Assembly (NCBI RefSeq): GCF_901875635.1 | Contig: NZ_CABFMN010000100.1 | Span: 1 to 53,361 of the forward strand | Reading direction: 5' to 3' | Origin: Xylophilus ampelinus | GTDB lineage: Bacteria > Pseudomonadota > Gammaproteobacteria > Burkholderiales > Burkholderiaceae_C | DNA length: 53,361 nt | Shown: piece after piece, positions 35,077 through 44,966 of the stretch | Layout of the letters: every line of letters begins with the position of its first letter | How positions within the stretch are numbered: the first letter of the stretch is position 1 | Notes under the pieces: generated by a model | Databases searched by the model: none | What the model saw: only the letters and a program-made list of their open reading frames with translations | Told to the model about the DNA's origin: nothing | Translations under genes and position numbers: made by a program

Positions 35077-35388
35077 TTATACCTTGCACTTGAACGAAGC
35101 TCCCGGGCTTTCCCATAGCCGTCGGTAAGCCACCTCATCGTCGGTTGGTTCGCGGTTGAGTTGCTCCAGCAGCCAGGCCGCGCCGGCGGCCATTGCCTCA
35201 TCACGGCCGAGATAGTGACCGTCGAGCGCGAAACACATGCCACCCACCCTGTAGTTCACTTCCCACGCTTGGCCGTCATGGGTGTGGCACACGGCATAGG
35301 CGAAATAATCTTCCTTGGCGTGCATCTCGTCACACGCTGCTTGCAGCTCGGGACGGAGCGGCGGCAAGGAGTAGTGTCCGTTTCTCAT
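35077..35388 (-). CDS. Small plasmid/transposon-associated protein of unknown function
   Basis: 103 residues. HTHDGQAWEVNYRVGGMCFALDGHYLGRDEAMAAGAAWLLEQLNREPTDDEVAYRRLW has a compact alpha/beta appearance with no recognised domain. ATG 35388 overlaps the recombinase stop by ATGA, so the two are expressed together. Function unknown. Confidence 0.65.
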   Translation of the reverse strand: MRNGHYSLPPLRPELQAACDEMHAKEDYFAYAVCHTHDGQAWEVNYRVGGMCFALDGHYLGRDEAMAAGAAWLLEQLNREPTDDEVAYRRLWESPGASFKCKV

Positions 35389-36101
35389 ACTTTCGTGCCC
35401 TCCTGGTCGGCAGCCGCCATCGCGTCAGCCTCGATCAAAGCGTCCTCGTAGAAAGCCCCCATACGCACTGCTTCGGCCTGGCTCACTTCGACTGCCCATA
35501 TTCGTTTCACTTGGGATGGGCTGCACCCGGCCAGCTCGGCCGTCCTGGTGATGCTGTGACCGGACTTGCGTAGCGCGACAACCTGGGCATGGCGCTTCGG
35601 GTCAGCGCGGCGGCCGCGATACTTGCCAGCGTCCTTCGCCAGCTCGATGCCTTGGCGCTGGCGCTCGCGCCTGTCTTCGTAGTCGTCGCGGGCCATCTGG
35701 AGGGCCAGCTTCAAAAGCATGTCCTGGACGGATTCCAGAACGATCTTGGCAACGCCCTGGACTTCGGCTGCCAGGTCAGATAGATCGACCACGCCAGGGA
35801 CGGCCAGCCGTGCGCCCTTGGCCCGGATCGAGGCCACCAGGCGCTCAGCCTCGGGCAGCGGTAGGCGGCTGATCCGGTCGATCTTCTCGGCGATGACCAC
35901 CTCTCCCGGTTGCAGGTCGGCCACCATGCGCAGCAGCTCTGGCCGGTCGGCGCGCGCGCCGGATGCCTTCTCGCGGTAGATGCCGGCGACGTAGTACCCC
36001 GCAGCCTTCGCGGCTGTGATGATCCCCTCCTGGCGCTCCAAATCCTGCGCGTCCGTGCTGACACGCAAATAGACTCGCGCCATCATTGGGGTGGCATTCA
36101 T
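35385..36101 (-). CDS. Serine recombinase (resolvase/invertase family)
   Basis: 238 residues. The catalytic domain starts ARVYLRVSTDAQDLERQ with the nucleophilic Ser (R-V-S-T), followed by EVVIAEKIDRISRLPL, the typical second catalytic block. The C-terminal helix-turn-helix SGHSITRTAELAGCSPSQVKRIW completes a small resolvase. It forms a three-gene leftward unit with the downstream small gene and the upstream KleE-like gene. A dyad next to the promoter (36464-36502) could be its res site. The Tn5053-type transposon inserted right beside this dyad, matching the res-site preference of that family. Confidence 0.9.
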   Translation of the reverse strand: MNATPMMARVYLRVSTDAQDLERQEGIITAAKAAGYYVAGIYREKASGARADRPELLRMVADLQPGEVVIAEKIDRISRLPLPEAERLVASIRAKGARLAVPGVVDLSDLAAEVQGVAKIVLESVQDMLLKLALQMARDDYEDRRERQRQGIELAKDAGKYRGRRADPKRHAQVVALRKSGHSITRTAELAGCSPSQVKRIWAVEVSQAEAVRMGAFYEDALIEADAMAAADQEGTKV

Positions 36102-36102
36102 G

Positions 36103-36432
36103 TCAAACCCCCTTCGGCCTGTAGACGGAGACGAAGTAGGTGAGCGCGGTCAGCACGGCGAAGTGCAGCAGAAACGTCCAGCCGGCATGCACGCCCGGCG
36201 TGCGCCAGTGGTAAAACATCCGCAGGAGCTGGAAAAGCACCTCAAGGGACACCACCCATCTGAGGATCGGCCAGACCAGTACCGTTGCCATCCATACGAA
36301 CTTGACCAGGCCGGCCAGCAGCCCATGACCATCAACCTTCTGAGCGCCAGGCACGGAAGCTGGGGCCGACTTCACCGGCGCGGGCCCGGCGGGCTGCTCG
36401 ACCTTCTTGGGAAAATTGATGACATTGGACAT
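36103..36432 (-). CDS. kleE: KleE-like plasmid stable-inheritance protein
   Basis: 109 residues. The N-terminal MSNVINFPKKVEQPA, two transmembrane helices (VWMATVLVWPILRWVVSLEVLFQLLRMFYHW and FLLHFAVLTALTYFVSVY) and the segment HWRTPGVHAGWTFLLHFA match the KleE proteins of IncP-1 plasmids as I remember them. KleE contributes to stable plasmid maintenance, mechanism unclear. It sits 1 bp before the recombinase start and is first in the unit, implying that this block derives from an IncP-like plasmid or an element carrying that cassette. Confidence 0.7.
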   Translation of the reverse strand: MSNVINFPKKVEQPAGPAPVKSAPASVPGAQKVDGHGLLAGLVKFVWMATVLVWPILRWVVSLEVLFQLLRMFYHWRTPGVHAGWTFLLHFAVLTALTYFVSVYRPKGV

Positions 36433-36438
36433 GACGCG

Positions 36439-36502
36439 TTTGGGTATACCTAAATGCGCCCACTATAGATCGACAGGCTCATTTAATAAAGGTCGATCTA
36501 TA
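36439..36502 (-). promoter_or_regulatory. KleE-recombinase promoter region with operator-like palindrome and res-like dyad
   Basis: Two dyads in 64 bp. (1) 36439-36454, TTTGGGTATACCTAAA, a near-perfect 16-bp palindrome between the likely start point and the kleE ATG. (2) 36464-36474 TATAGATCGAC with 36492-36502 GTCGATCTATA, an 11-bp perfect inverted repeat 17 bp apart. On the minus strand a possible -10 (TATAGT) with weak -35 (TTTATT) lies within. The second dyad has the size of a resolvase subsite. Confidence 0.6.
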
Positions 36503-36504
36503 TG

Positions 36505-36552
36505 TGTCATTTTCAGAAGGCGATAGCACGAATTATCAAAAGTCGGCCGCAC
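36505..36552 (+). repeat. Left terminal repeat of the Tn5053/Tn402-type transposon
   Basis: 36505-36529 begins TGTCATTTTCAGAAGGCGAT, matching the 25-bp repeat of Tn402/Tn5053 at all but about 3 bases. A second internal copy TCAAAAGTCGGCCGCAC at 36536-36552 corresponds to the transposase-binding repeats inside such ends. The likely 5-bp target is ATATG at 36500-36504; its partner copy cannot be checked because the right end is lost. Confidence 0.8.
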
Positions 36553-36569
36553 GGTTTTTTCTGACGGTT

Positions 36570-36607
36570 GACGTCACCTCAGAAAACGGAAAATAAAGCA
36601 CGCTTAG
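36570..36607 (+). repeat. Relic 38-bp Tn21-type terminal repeat
   Basis: CACCTCAGAAAACGGAAAAT at 36575-36594 and the following AAAGCACGCTTAG match the conserved inner part of the Tn21 38-bp repeat, but the outer five bases are GACGT rather than the GGGGx expected for a working end. It marks the old boundary of the mer module captured into the Tn5053-like element. Confidence 0.8.
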
Positions 36608-36622
36608 GCGTAGTTCCCTTGG

Positions 36623-37057
36623 CTACACCGCGTCGGTACTGCGCGGTTCTTTCTTCCCTTGCAGTGAAGCAATCAGCGGGCAAGAAACATTCCCCTGCCG
36701 CAGGTGGCAGGCACACACAAGTTCGGAAAGCACCGACTCCATACGCGCCAAGTCAGTCATTTTTTCGCGCACGTCCTTGAGCTTGTGCTCGGCCAGACTA
36801 CTGGCTTCCTCGCAATGGGTGCCATCCTCCAGCCGCAGCAGTTCGGCTATTTCATCCAGACTGAAGCCCAGCCGCTGGGCTGATTTCACGAACCGCACCC
36901 GCGTTACATCCGCCTCGCCATAGCGGCGGATGCTGCCGTAAGGCTTGTCCGGCTCCGGCAACAAGCCCTTGCGCTGATAGAACCGGATGGTCTCTACGTT
37001 GACCCCGGCCGCCTTGGCGAAAACGCCGATGGTCAGATTTTCCAAATTGTTTTCCAT
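36623..37057 (-). CDS. merR: Mercuric resistance regulator MerR
   Basis: 144 residues, standard. Represses mer transcription without Hg(II) and activates it by unwinding the operator when Hg binds. Helix-turn-helix [26 protein letters not shown] at the N-terminus; the Hg-binding cysteines are C82 (THCEEA), C117 (CACHLRQG) and C126 (NVSCPLI). Divergent from merTPCADE across the operator; it also controls its own promoter there. Confidence 0.97.
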   Translation of the reverse strand: MENNLENLTIGVFAKAAGVNVETIRFYQRKGLLPEPDKPYGSIRRYGEADVTRVRFVKSAQRLGFSLDEIAELLRLEDGTHCEEASSLAEHKLKDVREKMTDLARMESVLSELVCACHLRQGNVSCPLIASLQGKKEPRSTDAV

Positions 37058-37062
37058 ATTGC

Positions 37063-37093
37063 TTGACTCCGTACATGACTACGGAAGTAAGGT
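37063..37093 (+). promoter_or_regulatory. MerR-controlled mer promoter/operator
   Basis: -35 TTGACT at 37063-37068 and -10 TAAGGT at 37088-37093 are separated by the long 19-bp spacer that defines MerR-type promoters. The dyad CCGTAC-atga-CTACGG occupies the spacer (about 37069-37085). Confidence 0.92.
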
Positions 37094-37128
37094 TACGCTA
37101 TCCAATTTAAATTCGAAAGGACACGCGC

Positions 37129-37479
37129 ATGTCTGAACCACAAAACGGGCGCGGGGCGCTCTTCGCCGGCGGGCTGGCTGCCATCCTCGCCTCGGCCTGC
37201 TGCCTGGGGCCGCTGGTTCTGGTCACCTTGGGGTTCAGCGGCGCTTGGATCGGCAACCTGACGGTATTGGAGCCGTATCGGCCGATCTTCATCGGCGCGG
37301 CGCTGGTTGCACTGTTCTTTGCCTGGCGGCGCATCGTCCGACCGACCGCAGCCTGCAAGCCGGGCGAGGTGTGCGCGATTCCGCAAGTGCGCACCACCTA
37401 CAAGCTCATTTTCTGGTTCGTCGCCGTGTTGGTCTTGGTCGCGCTTGGTTTTCCCTACGTCATGCCATTTTTCTACTAA
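37129..37479 (+). CDS. merT: Mercuric ion transporter MerT
   Basis: 116 residues with three transmembrane helices. The Cys pair in SACCLGPLV in the first helix and CKPGEVCAI in the cytoplasmic loop pass Hg(II) from MerP into the cell toward MerA. First structural gene, ATG 37129, 36 bp from the -10. Confidence 0.97.
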   Translation: MSEPQNGRGALFAGGLAAILASACCLGPLVLVTLGFSGAWIGNLTVLEPYRPIFIGAALVALFFAWRRIVRPTAACKPGEVCAIPQVRTTYKLIFWFVAVLVLVALGFPYVMPFFY

Positions 37480-37492
37480 TCAGGAGTTCATC

Positions 37493-37768
37493 ATGAAAAA
37501 GCTGTTTGCCTCCCTCGCTCTCGCCGCTTTCGTTGCCCCCGTGTTCGCCGCCACTCAGACCGTCACGCTGTCCGTGCCTGGCATGACCTGCGCCTCTTGC
37601 CCGATCACTGTCAAGCACGCGCTTTCCAAGGTTGAGGGCGTGAGCAAGACCGACGTAAGTTTCGACAAGCGCCAGGCCGTCGTCACCTTCGACGATGCCA
37701 AGACCAACGTCCAGAAGTTGACCAAGGCGACCGAGGACGCGGGCTATCCGTCCAGCCTCAAACGCTGA
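37493..37768 (+). CDS. merP: Periplasmic mercuric ion-binding protein MerP
   Basis: 91 residues. Signal peptide MKKLFASLALAAFVAPVFA, then a heavy-metal-associated domain with GMTCASCP, whose two Cys bind Hg(II) and hand it to MerT. The ATG follows an AGGAG; the frame is open further upstream inside merT, which is spurious. Confidence 0.97.
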   Translation: MKKLFASLALAAFVAPVFAATQTVTLSVPGMTCASCPITVKHALSKVEGVSKTDVSFDKRQAVVTFDDAKTNVQKLTKATEDAGYPSSLKR

Positions 37769-37795
37769 TCCGTTAACCGAACTCGGGAGCGACAC

Positions 37796-39945
<2,150 letters not shown>

Positions 39946-39962
39946 GGAAAAGGAGGTGTTCG

Positions 39963-40328
39963 ATGAACGCCTACACGGTGTCCCGGTTGGCCTTTGATGC
40001 CGGGGTGAGTGTGCATATCGTGCGCGATTACCTGCTGCGTGGATTGCTGCGGCCAGTCGCCTGCACCACGGGTGGCTACGGCCTGTTCGATGACGCCGCC
40101 TTGCAGCGACTGTGCTTCGTGCGGGCCGCCTTCGAGGCGGGCATCGGCCTCGGCGCATTGGCGCGGCTGTGCCGGGCGCTGGATGCGGCGAACTGCGATG
40201 AAACTGCCGCGCAGCTTGCTGTGCTGCGTCAGTTCGTCGAACGCCGGCGCGAAGCGTTGGCCAATCTGGAAGTGCAGTTGGCCGCCATGCCGACCGCGCC
40301 GGCACAGCATGCGGAGAGTTTGCCATGA
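39963..40328 (+). CDS. merD: Mercuric resistance co-regulator MerD
   Basis: 121 residues. An N-terminal MerR-like helix-turn-helix ([25 protein letters not shown]) and a coiled helix without the Hg-binding Cys of MerR. MerD competes with MerR-Hg at the operator to switch transcription off. It overlaps merE by ATGA. Confidence 0.95.
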   Translation: MNAYTVSRLAFDAGVSVHIVRDYLLRGLLRPVACTTGGYGLFDDAALQRLCFVRAAFEAGIGLGALARLCRALDAANCDETAAQLAVLRQFVERRREALANLEVQLAAMPTAPAQHAESLP

Positions 40329-40561
40329 ACAGCCCCGAGCGCATGCCGGCCGAGACGCACAAACCGTTCACCGGCTACCTGTGGGGCACGCTGGCCGTGC
40401 TGACTTGCCCCTGCCACCTGTCCATCCTCGCTGCCGTGCTGGCCGGCACAACCGCCGGTGCATTCCTTGTCGAGTATTGGGTCATCACGGCGCTCGGTTT
40501 GACCGGCCTGTTTCTTCTGTCACTGGCGCGGGCGTTGCGGGCATTCAGGGAAAGATCATGA
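40325..40561 (+). CDS. merE: Mercury transport protein MerE
   Basis: 78 residues with two transmembrane helices and the Cys pair LTCPCHLSI. Broad-spectrum uptake of Hg(II) and methylmercury in studied relatives. It overlaps merD at its start and the urf2 remnant at its stop (ATGA). Confidence 0.94.
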   Translation: MNSPERMPAETHKPFTGYLWGTLAVLTCPCHLSILAAVLAGTTAGAFLVEYWVITALGLTGLFLLSLARALRAFRERS

Positions 40562-40897
40562 GCGCTTCCCGGCCGGATGGATGGACTACGGCGGAGGGCC
40601 CAAGCGTTCGAGCGCGGGCAAGGCTTTCTGTTCGCAAAGCCGATGCCGGCGGCGGCATTCGCCGTCTTCGTCAGTCAATGGAGGGGTGCCACCATGAATG
40701 CAAATGATCCGACCGCCACCAGTTGCTGCGTGTGCTGCAAGGAAATTCCGCTCGATGCCGCCTTCACACCGGAAGGCGCGGAGTACGTCGAGCACTTCTG
40801 CGGGCTGGAGTGTTATCAACGTTTCCAGGCGCGGGCCAGCACTGCGACCGAAACGAGCGGCGAACCGAACGCTTGCGGTTCGCCGCCGTCAAATTGA
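40558..40897 (+). pseudogene. urf2 (EAL-domain protein) with most of the reading frame deleted
   Basis: The first residues, [13 protein letters not shown], match the N-terminus of Tn21/Tn501 urf2. From about 40600 the sequence jumps out of frame to the urf2 C-terminus ([24 protein letters not shown]). The whole EAL domain is missing, so no phosphodiesterase can be made. The 3' end survives as a small open frame (next feature). Confidence 0.85.
40694..40897 (+). CDS. DUF3330 cysteine-rich small protein (3' end of urf2)
   Basis: 67 residues from ATG 40694. [36 protein letters not shown] has six Cys and one His arranged like a zinc ribbon. In complete urf2 this is the C-terminal portion; it can be translated alone here. 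Function unknown. Confidence 0.7.
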   Translation: MNANDPTATSCCVCCKEIPLDAAFTPEGAEYVEHFCGLECYQRFQARASTATETSGEPNACGSPPSN

Positions 40898-40935
40898 GAC
40901 AAACCACGCTTTCGCTACGTCGCCTCATGTCGGCA

Positions 40936-41382
40936 TCAAATTCGGCTGAGTAGCTTCTCGCCATCTGGACGTAGCTCGCCCTTGGGTGAAATATGCCGAT
41001 ACAGGGTCTGCCGCGTGATGCCAAGTTCCTGGCACAGGTCGCCGACCTTGGTCTCTGACTGCCCCATTGCCGCCATCGCCAGCCGCAGCTTGGCGGCGGT
41101 CATCTTGAACGGCCGGCCGCCTTTCCGGCCGCGTGCCCGTGCTGAGGCCAGGCCCGCCACGGTGCGCTCGGCGATCAACTCGCGCTCGAACTCGGCCAGC
41201 GCGGCGAAGATACCGAAGACCAGCTTGCCGGCGGCGGTCGTGGTGTCAATGGCCGCGCCGTGCCCGGTCAGCACCTTGAGGCCGATGCCGCGTCCGGTCA
41301 GGTCATGGACGGTATTGATCAGATGGCGCAGGTCGCGCCCGAGCCGATCCAGTTTCCAAACGACCAACGTGTCGCCTGGCCG
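40936..41382 (-). pseudogene. tniR: tniR (res-site serine resolvase of Tn5053/Tn402), 5' truncated
   Basis: About 146 residues remain, from GDTLVVWKLDRLGRDL to the helix-turn-helix end (KVGDLCQELGITRQTLYRH). The N-terminal segment with the catalytic Ser is missing, so it is inactive. It faces the mer genes, as expected for Tn5053-type elements. A TTG at 41367 gives an apparent start that I regard as accidental. Confidence 0.85.
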
Positions 41383-41528
41383 TTAGGGATGTAGCTGTAC
41401 CGCTCGGAACGGCTCTCATGCGGGGCATCCGCAAAGATGGACGGGGCCACGCGCCGGATTTGGTCATCCGACAAGGGGTAATCGGAACGCAGCGCCGGGG
41501 AATGGGAAGCAAAACGGGATGCAAGCAT
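41383..41528 (-). pseudogene. DUF932 gene, 5' fragment from an integrative element
   Basis: ATG 41528 with AGGAG 8 bp upstream. The product begins MLASRFASHSPALRSDYPL and continues DQIRRVAPSIFADAPHESRSERYSYIPN, which I recognise as the start of DUF932 proteins (usually about 270 residues) found in integrative conjugative elements and plasmids. The similarity stops abruptly at the junction with tniR. Confidence 0.8.
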
Positions 41529-42180
41529 GTCTTTCTCCTGACTTGGTTGTTGAAGAAAACCGCACACCGGATTCCTAGATTCGGAGCCCAGCCTTTCGGC
41601 TGTTCGGTGCGGTCGGCACGAGGAACCTGGTTGGCCCTGTTGCCACCGTCTTTCCTGAGTTCATCGCCCGCGACGGTCAGGAGCGCGCGGACGGGGGCCG
41701 TCAAGGAGGCAAGCGCAGGGTTGGTGCGGCCCGCAGCGCAGCGAGGACACGGCCCTGCGCGCCTTGACGGCGCACGGGAGCGGGCTACAGTCGCGGACAA
41801 GGTGATGAAGTCAGGGGAGACGGCTGGACAAGGCAACGGCCTTCCCCATGCGCCGACCGCACGGCAAGCGAAGCGCGCAGGCCCGAAGCTGGAAGCCGGG
41901 CCGGAGGCGTCAGCCGATCAGCGCGAGGGAATGATGGAAGCCCGACAGGGGCGAAACCCCGCAGGGGGTTCGATGCGCAGCACGACAGCGCGACCGGCCA
42001 TGTTTCCTGGCCGGGGACGCCCGGACTTCAAGGCTCGATGCACAAGCTCATGCTCCAGGCATCGGGAAGCCGGCTCGGCGGCCTTTGAGGGGCGCCAAGC
42101 TCGCGCGGCGGGGATAGCCCGCAGGGCTTTCCCCTGGAGACAAGCAAAGCGCGCAACGCCCCGTTAGGGGCGCGAAGGCA
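41529..42180. other. Leader/intergenic DNA of an integrative element
   Basis: About 650 bp with no ORF I can support. GC-rich, with short scattered near-repeats built on GCGCAGGCCCG/AAGCTGGAAGCCGGGCCGG and a small hairpin CGCCCC-GTTA-GGGGCG at 42157-42172. It probably represents the long untranslated leader upstream of DUF932 genes in such elements. Confidence 0.5.
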
Positions 42181-42261
42181 TCACGCCGAGTCGTCAGAGC
42201 GCAGGCTGGATTCCGACAGCAGCACGATGCGCTGCTCGTCAGTGATGAGTGCGTTGTTCAT
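42181..42261 (-). CDS. 26-residue ORF, possible 5' remnant of a DUF2958-type gene
   Basis: ATG 42261 is preceded at 6 bp by AGGAGC. The product, MNNALITDEQRIVLLSESSL plus RSDDSA, resembles the first ~16 residues of DUF2958 proteins of integrative elements and then stops. DUF2958 and DUF932 genes are often neighbours in such elements. Low confidence; it could be an independent leader peptide. Confidence 0.4.
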   Translation of the reverse strand: MNNALITDEQRIVLLSESSLRSDDSA

Positions 42262-42689
42262 GGTGAGCTCCTGAAAGGTTGCCGGGCGGAATTGCCCGAC
42301 CCTTTCGGGGCACTGCGCAGCGCAAGCAGTCAAGGGTCAACGACGGCCGCAGGCCGCAAGAGTGCGAGCACGCGCCGCCCTTGCACGGCGAGAACGCCGT
42401 GGCACGATGGAGAAGCAACAAGCCGCCACACCGCGCCACCCAGGCACAGCCGGTATTAGCAAGCGCAGCGCGCAGGCCCGGATCTGCGATCAGGGCCGCA
42501 GTTGCGTGAAGGATCGACGCCGCATGGCCGTGATTCGGCACGAAGCACGGGGCAACGCCCGAGAGCCTGACGGCGCCGCGCGCCGACACGCCCCAGGGCG
42601 GGGTGCAAATCTTCTGAACCCAGTAGTTACTGTTTTGTAGAGATCGCTACATCATTGCAACGACCGTGACAGGGATTTAAGCTGTTGCC
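42262..42689. promoter_or_regulatory. Gap before the chromate operon with candidate ChrB operator
   Basis: About 430 bp, mostly GC-rich element DNA with no supported ORF. Its last 60 bp are AT-richer; TGTAGAGATCGCTACA at 42636-42651 is a 16-bp palindrome with one mismatched pair, 39 bp before the chrB ATG. It is a good candidate for the ChrB binding site. Confidence 0.5.
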
Positions 42690-43652
42690 ATGACTCTCAC
42701 CTCCGACTCTTGGCTGACCCTCATCGTCAGCCTCCCCTCCGCGAGCGCCACGGCACGCATGCGGATTTGGCGCGCCGTCAAGGCGCTCGGCTGTGCCGCC
42801 TTGCGCGACGGCGCCTACCTACTGCCCGCTCAGGCCGAACAGGCTGCGCAGCTACAAATGCTGGCCGATGAAGCGCTGCAGGAAGGTGGCCAAGCCTGGC
42901 TGCTGCAGGTACAAGCCCTTGACCTGGCTGAGCAGGCCACCTTTCAGGCGCTGTTCGACCGGACGGCCGATTACACCCCCTGGCTGGAGGAACTGGCGCA
43001 AGCACGCCAGACGCTTTCCGCCCTGAGCGCAGCCGAACTCCAGCGTACACAGCGCAAGCATGCGCGTGCCTATGAGGTCATCCGCAAAATCGACTTCTTT
43101 CCCGGCGAGACGTCGATCCGCGCCGACGCCCAGTGGCGCGATTTCGCCAACGCCCTCGAATCTATGCAGTCACCCGGCGAGCCGCAGCCTATGGCCGGCC
43201 GCATTGCTCGGCGTGATCGCATGCAGTACCAGGGGCGAGTCTGGGCCACACGCCGCCATCTCTGGGTGGACCGCGTGGCGAGTGCCTGGCTGATCCAGCG
43301 TTTTATCGACCCTCACGCGCGCTTCCTGTGGCTGAACACCGCAGCAGACTGCCCGTCCGATGCGCTGGGTTTCGATTTCGACGGCGCGACTTTCTCGCAC
43401 GTGGGCGAGCGGGTGACGTTCGAGGTACTGCTGGCGAGCTTCGGCCTGGAGGACGATCGGGGTCTCTCGCGCCTGGGAGCCATGGTGCATGCGCTCGACG
43501 TGGGTGGCGCGACCACACCCGAGGCCAGCGGCTTCGAGGCCGTGCTGGCCGGCGCACGCAAGCGCTGGCCGGACGACGACGCGCTGCTGGTCGACATCGG
43601 CGGCGTGCTGGATTCGCTCCATGCCCATTTCTCCAGTAGTCGCAAAACGTGA
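42690..43652 (+). CDS. chrB: Chromate-sensing regulator ChrB
   Basis: 320 residues. ChrB is a chromate-responsive regulator of the operon in studied bacteria. The N-terminal half (WLTLIVSLPSASATARMRIWRAVKALGCAALRDGAYLLP) is the DNA-binding part, and the C-terminal half (VWATRRHLWVDRVASAWLIQRFIDPHARFLWL, FSHVGERVTFEVLLASFGL) is the chromate-resistance domain. First gene of the operon, ATG 42690, downstream of a candidate operator. Confidence 0.93.
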   Translation: MTLTSDSWLTLIVSLPSASATARMRIWRAVKALGCAALRDGAYLLPAQAEQAAQLQMLADEALQEGGQAWLLQVQALDLAEQATFQALFDRTADYTPWLEELAQARQTLSALSAAELQRTQRKHARAYEVIRKIDFFPGETSIRADAQWRDFANALESMQSPGEPQPMAGRIARRDRMQYQGRVWATRRHLWVDRVASAWLIQRFIDPHARFLWLNTAADCPSDALGFDFDGATFSHVGERVTFEVLLASFGLEDDRGLSRLGAMVHALDVGGATTPEASGFEAVLAGARKRWPDDDALLVDIGGVLDSLHAHFSSSRKT

Positions 43653-43708
43653 CGACCCACCTCAGATCACTTCTTTAACTCAGATCACTTTTTTAGGAAC
43701 GAATCTTC

Positions 43709-44905
43709 ATGAACGAGACCACTTCAGCCGCAGCCATCAGCAGTGCGGCGCCTCGCAGCTATACGCTGTGGCAATTGGTTGCCTATTTCCTACGGCTCGG
43801 AGCACTGGGCTTCGGCGGACCCGTGGCCCTGGCTGGCCACATGGACCGCGACTTGGTGGAGCGGCGCCAATGGTTCACCGAGGCAGACTACAAGGAAGGG
43901 CTGGCCTTGGCGCAGCTCGCGCCAGGACCGTTAGCCGCGCAGTTGGCCATCTACCTGGGCTTTGTTCACTACAGCTTCCTAGGGGCCACCCTGGTGGGCC
44001 TCGCTTTTGTGCTGCCCTCGTTTCTGATGGTGATCGGACTGGGTTGGGCCTATACGCATTTCGGCGGTCTGGGTTGGATGCAGGCCGTGTTTTATGGCGT
44101 GAGTTCCGCTGTCATTGGGATCATTGCTATCAGCACCTGGAAGCTCTCTACCAAGAACATCGGCAAAGACAAACTGCAATGGGCCATCTTTGCAGTAGCG
44201 GCGGCGGTGACGATCATCACCCAATCCGAGGAACTGTGGCTGTTCCTGGGCGCAGGCGTTCTCGTGTGGTTGTTGCGCGCGCCGCCGAAATTTATTAAGC
44301 CGTCCAGCACGCTGCACAGCAGTGCTATTCCTTTGCTGGCCTTGCTTGGCTTGTCCAACGTCGACTGGACCAGGCTGTGGCAGATCACCAAGTATTTCTT
44401 CTACTCGGGCAGCTTTGTTTTTGGTAGCGGCCTAGCTATCGTCCCGTTTCTGTACAGCGGAGTGGTCAAGGAGTACGGATGGTTGACCGATCACCAGTTC
44501 CTTGACGCTGTCGCAGTCGCCATGATCACTCCCGGTCCTGTCGTCATCACTACCGGGTTCATCGGCTTTCTGGTCGCGGACTTCTGGGGCGCGGTTGCTG
44601 CGGCGCTGGCAACCTTCCTGCCGTGCTATCTCCTCACAGTCCTGCCAGCCCCGTACTTCAAGAAATATGGAAAGAAACCGGGAATCGTGGCATTCGTCGA
44701 TGGCGTGACGGCAGCCGCCATCGGATCGTTGGCCGGAGCCGTGGTAGTTATCGGGGTGCGCTCGATCAAGGACGTTCCCACGGCGCTACTCGCCCTGGGG
44801 ACTGCTGCCTTGCTTTGGAAATTCAAGAAGTTGCCGGAGCCGATCGTTGTCGCTGCCGCGGCACTGATTGGGCTGGTCGTCTACCCGCTGGTGACCCGCA
44901 GCTGA
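43709..44905 (+). CDS. chrA: Chromate efflux transporter ChrA
   Basis: 398 residues, two-domain (long) CHR transporter exporting chromate from the cytoplasm. The first half has FLRLGALGFGGPVALAGHMDRDLVERRQW and ALAQLAPGPLAAQLAIYLGF; the second half has a matching repeat with GSGLAIVPFLYSGVVKEYGWL and VAMITPGPVVITTGFIGF. About ten transmembrane helices. Preceded by chrB and followed by the SOD-rhodanese gene. Confidence 0.96.
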   Translation: MNETTSAAAISSAAPRSYTLWQLVAYFLRLGALGFGGPVALAGHMDRDLVERRQWFTEADYKEGLALAQLAPGPLAAQLAIYLGFVHYSFLGATLVGLAFVLPSFLMVIGLGWAYTHFGGLGWMQAVFYGVSSAVIGIIAISTWKLSTKNIGKDKLQWAIFAVAAAVTIITQSEELWLFLGAGVLVWLLRAPPKFIKPSSTLHSSAIPLLALLGLSNVDWTRLWQITKYFFYSGSFVFGSGLAIVPFLYSGVVKEYGWLTDHQFLDAVAVAMITPGPVVITTGFIGFLVADFWGAVAAALATFLPCYLLTVLPAPYFKKYGKKPGIVAFVDGVTAAAIGSLAGAVVVIGVRSIKDVPTALLALGTAALLWKFKKLPEPIVVAAAALIGLVVYPLVTRS

Positions 44906-44966
44906 ATAGAAGCGAGAGGAGTCCACGCCTTAACCCATGACTTGCCACATTTCTAGGAACACTCCA

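Noticed and set aside
41418..42167. A 249-codon frame between tniR and the chromate operon
   Set aside because: Starts inside the truncated DUF932 gene on the opposite strand; composition is repetitive Arg/Gly/Ala with no recognisable domain.
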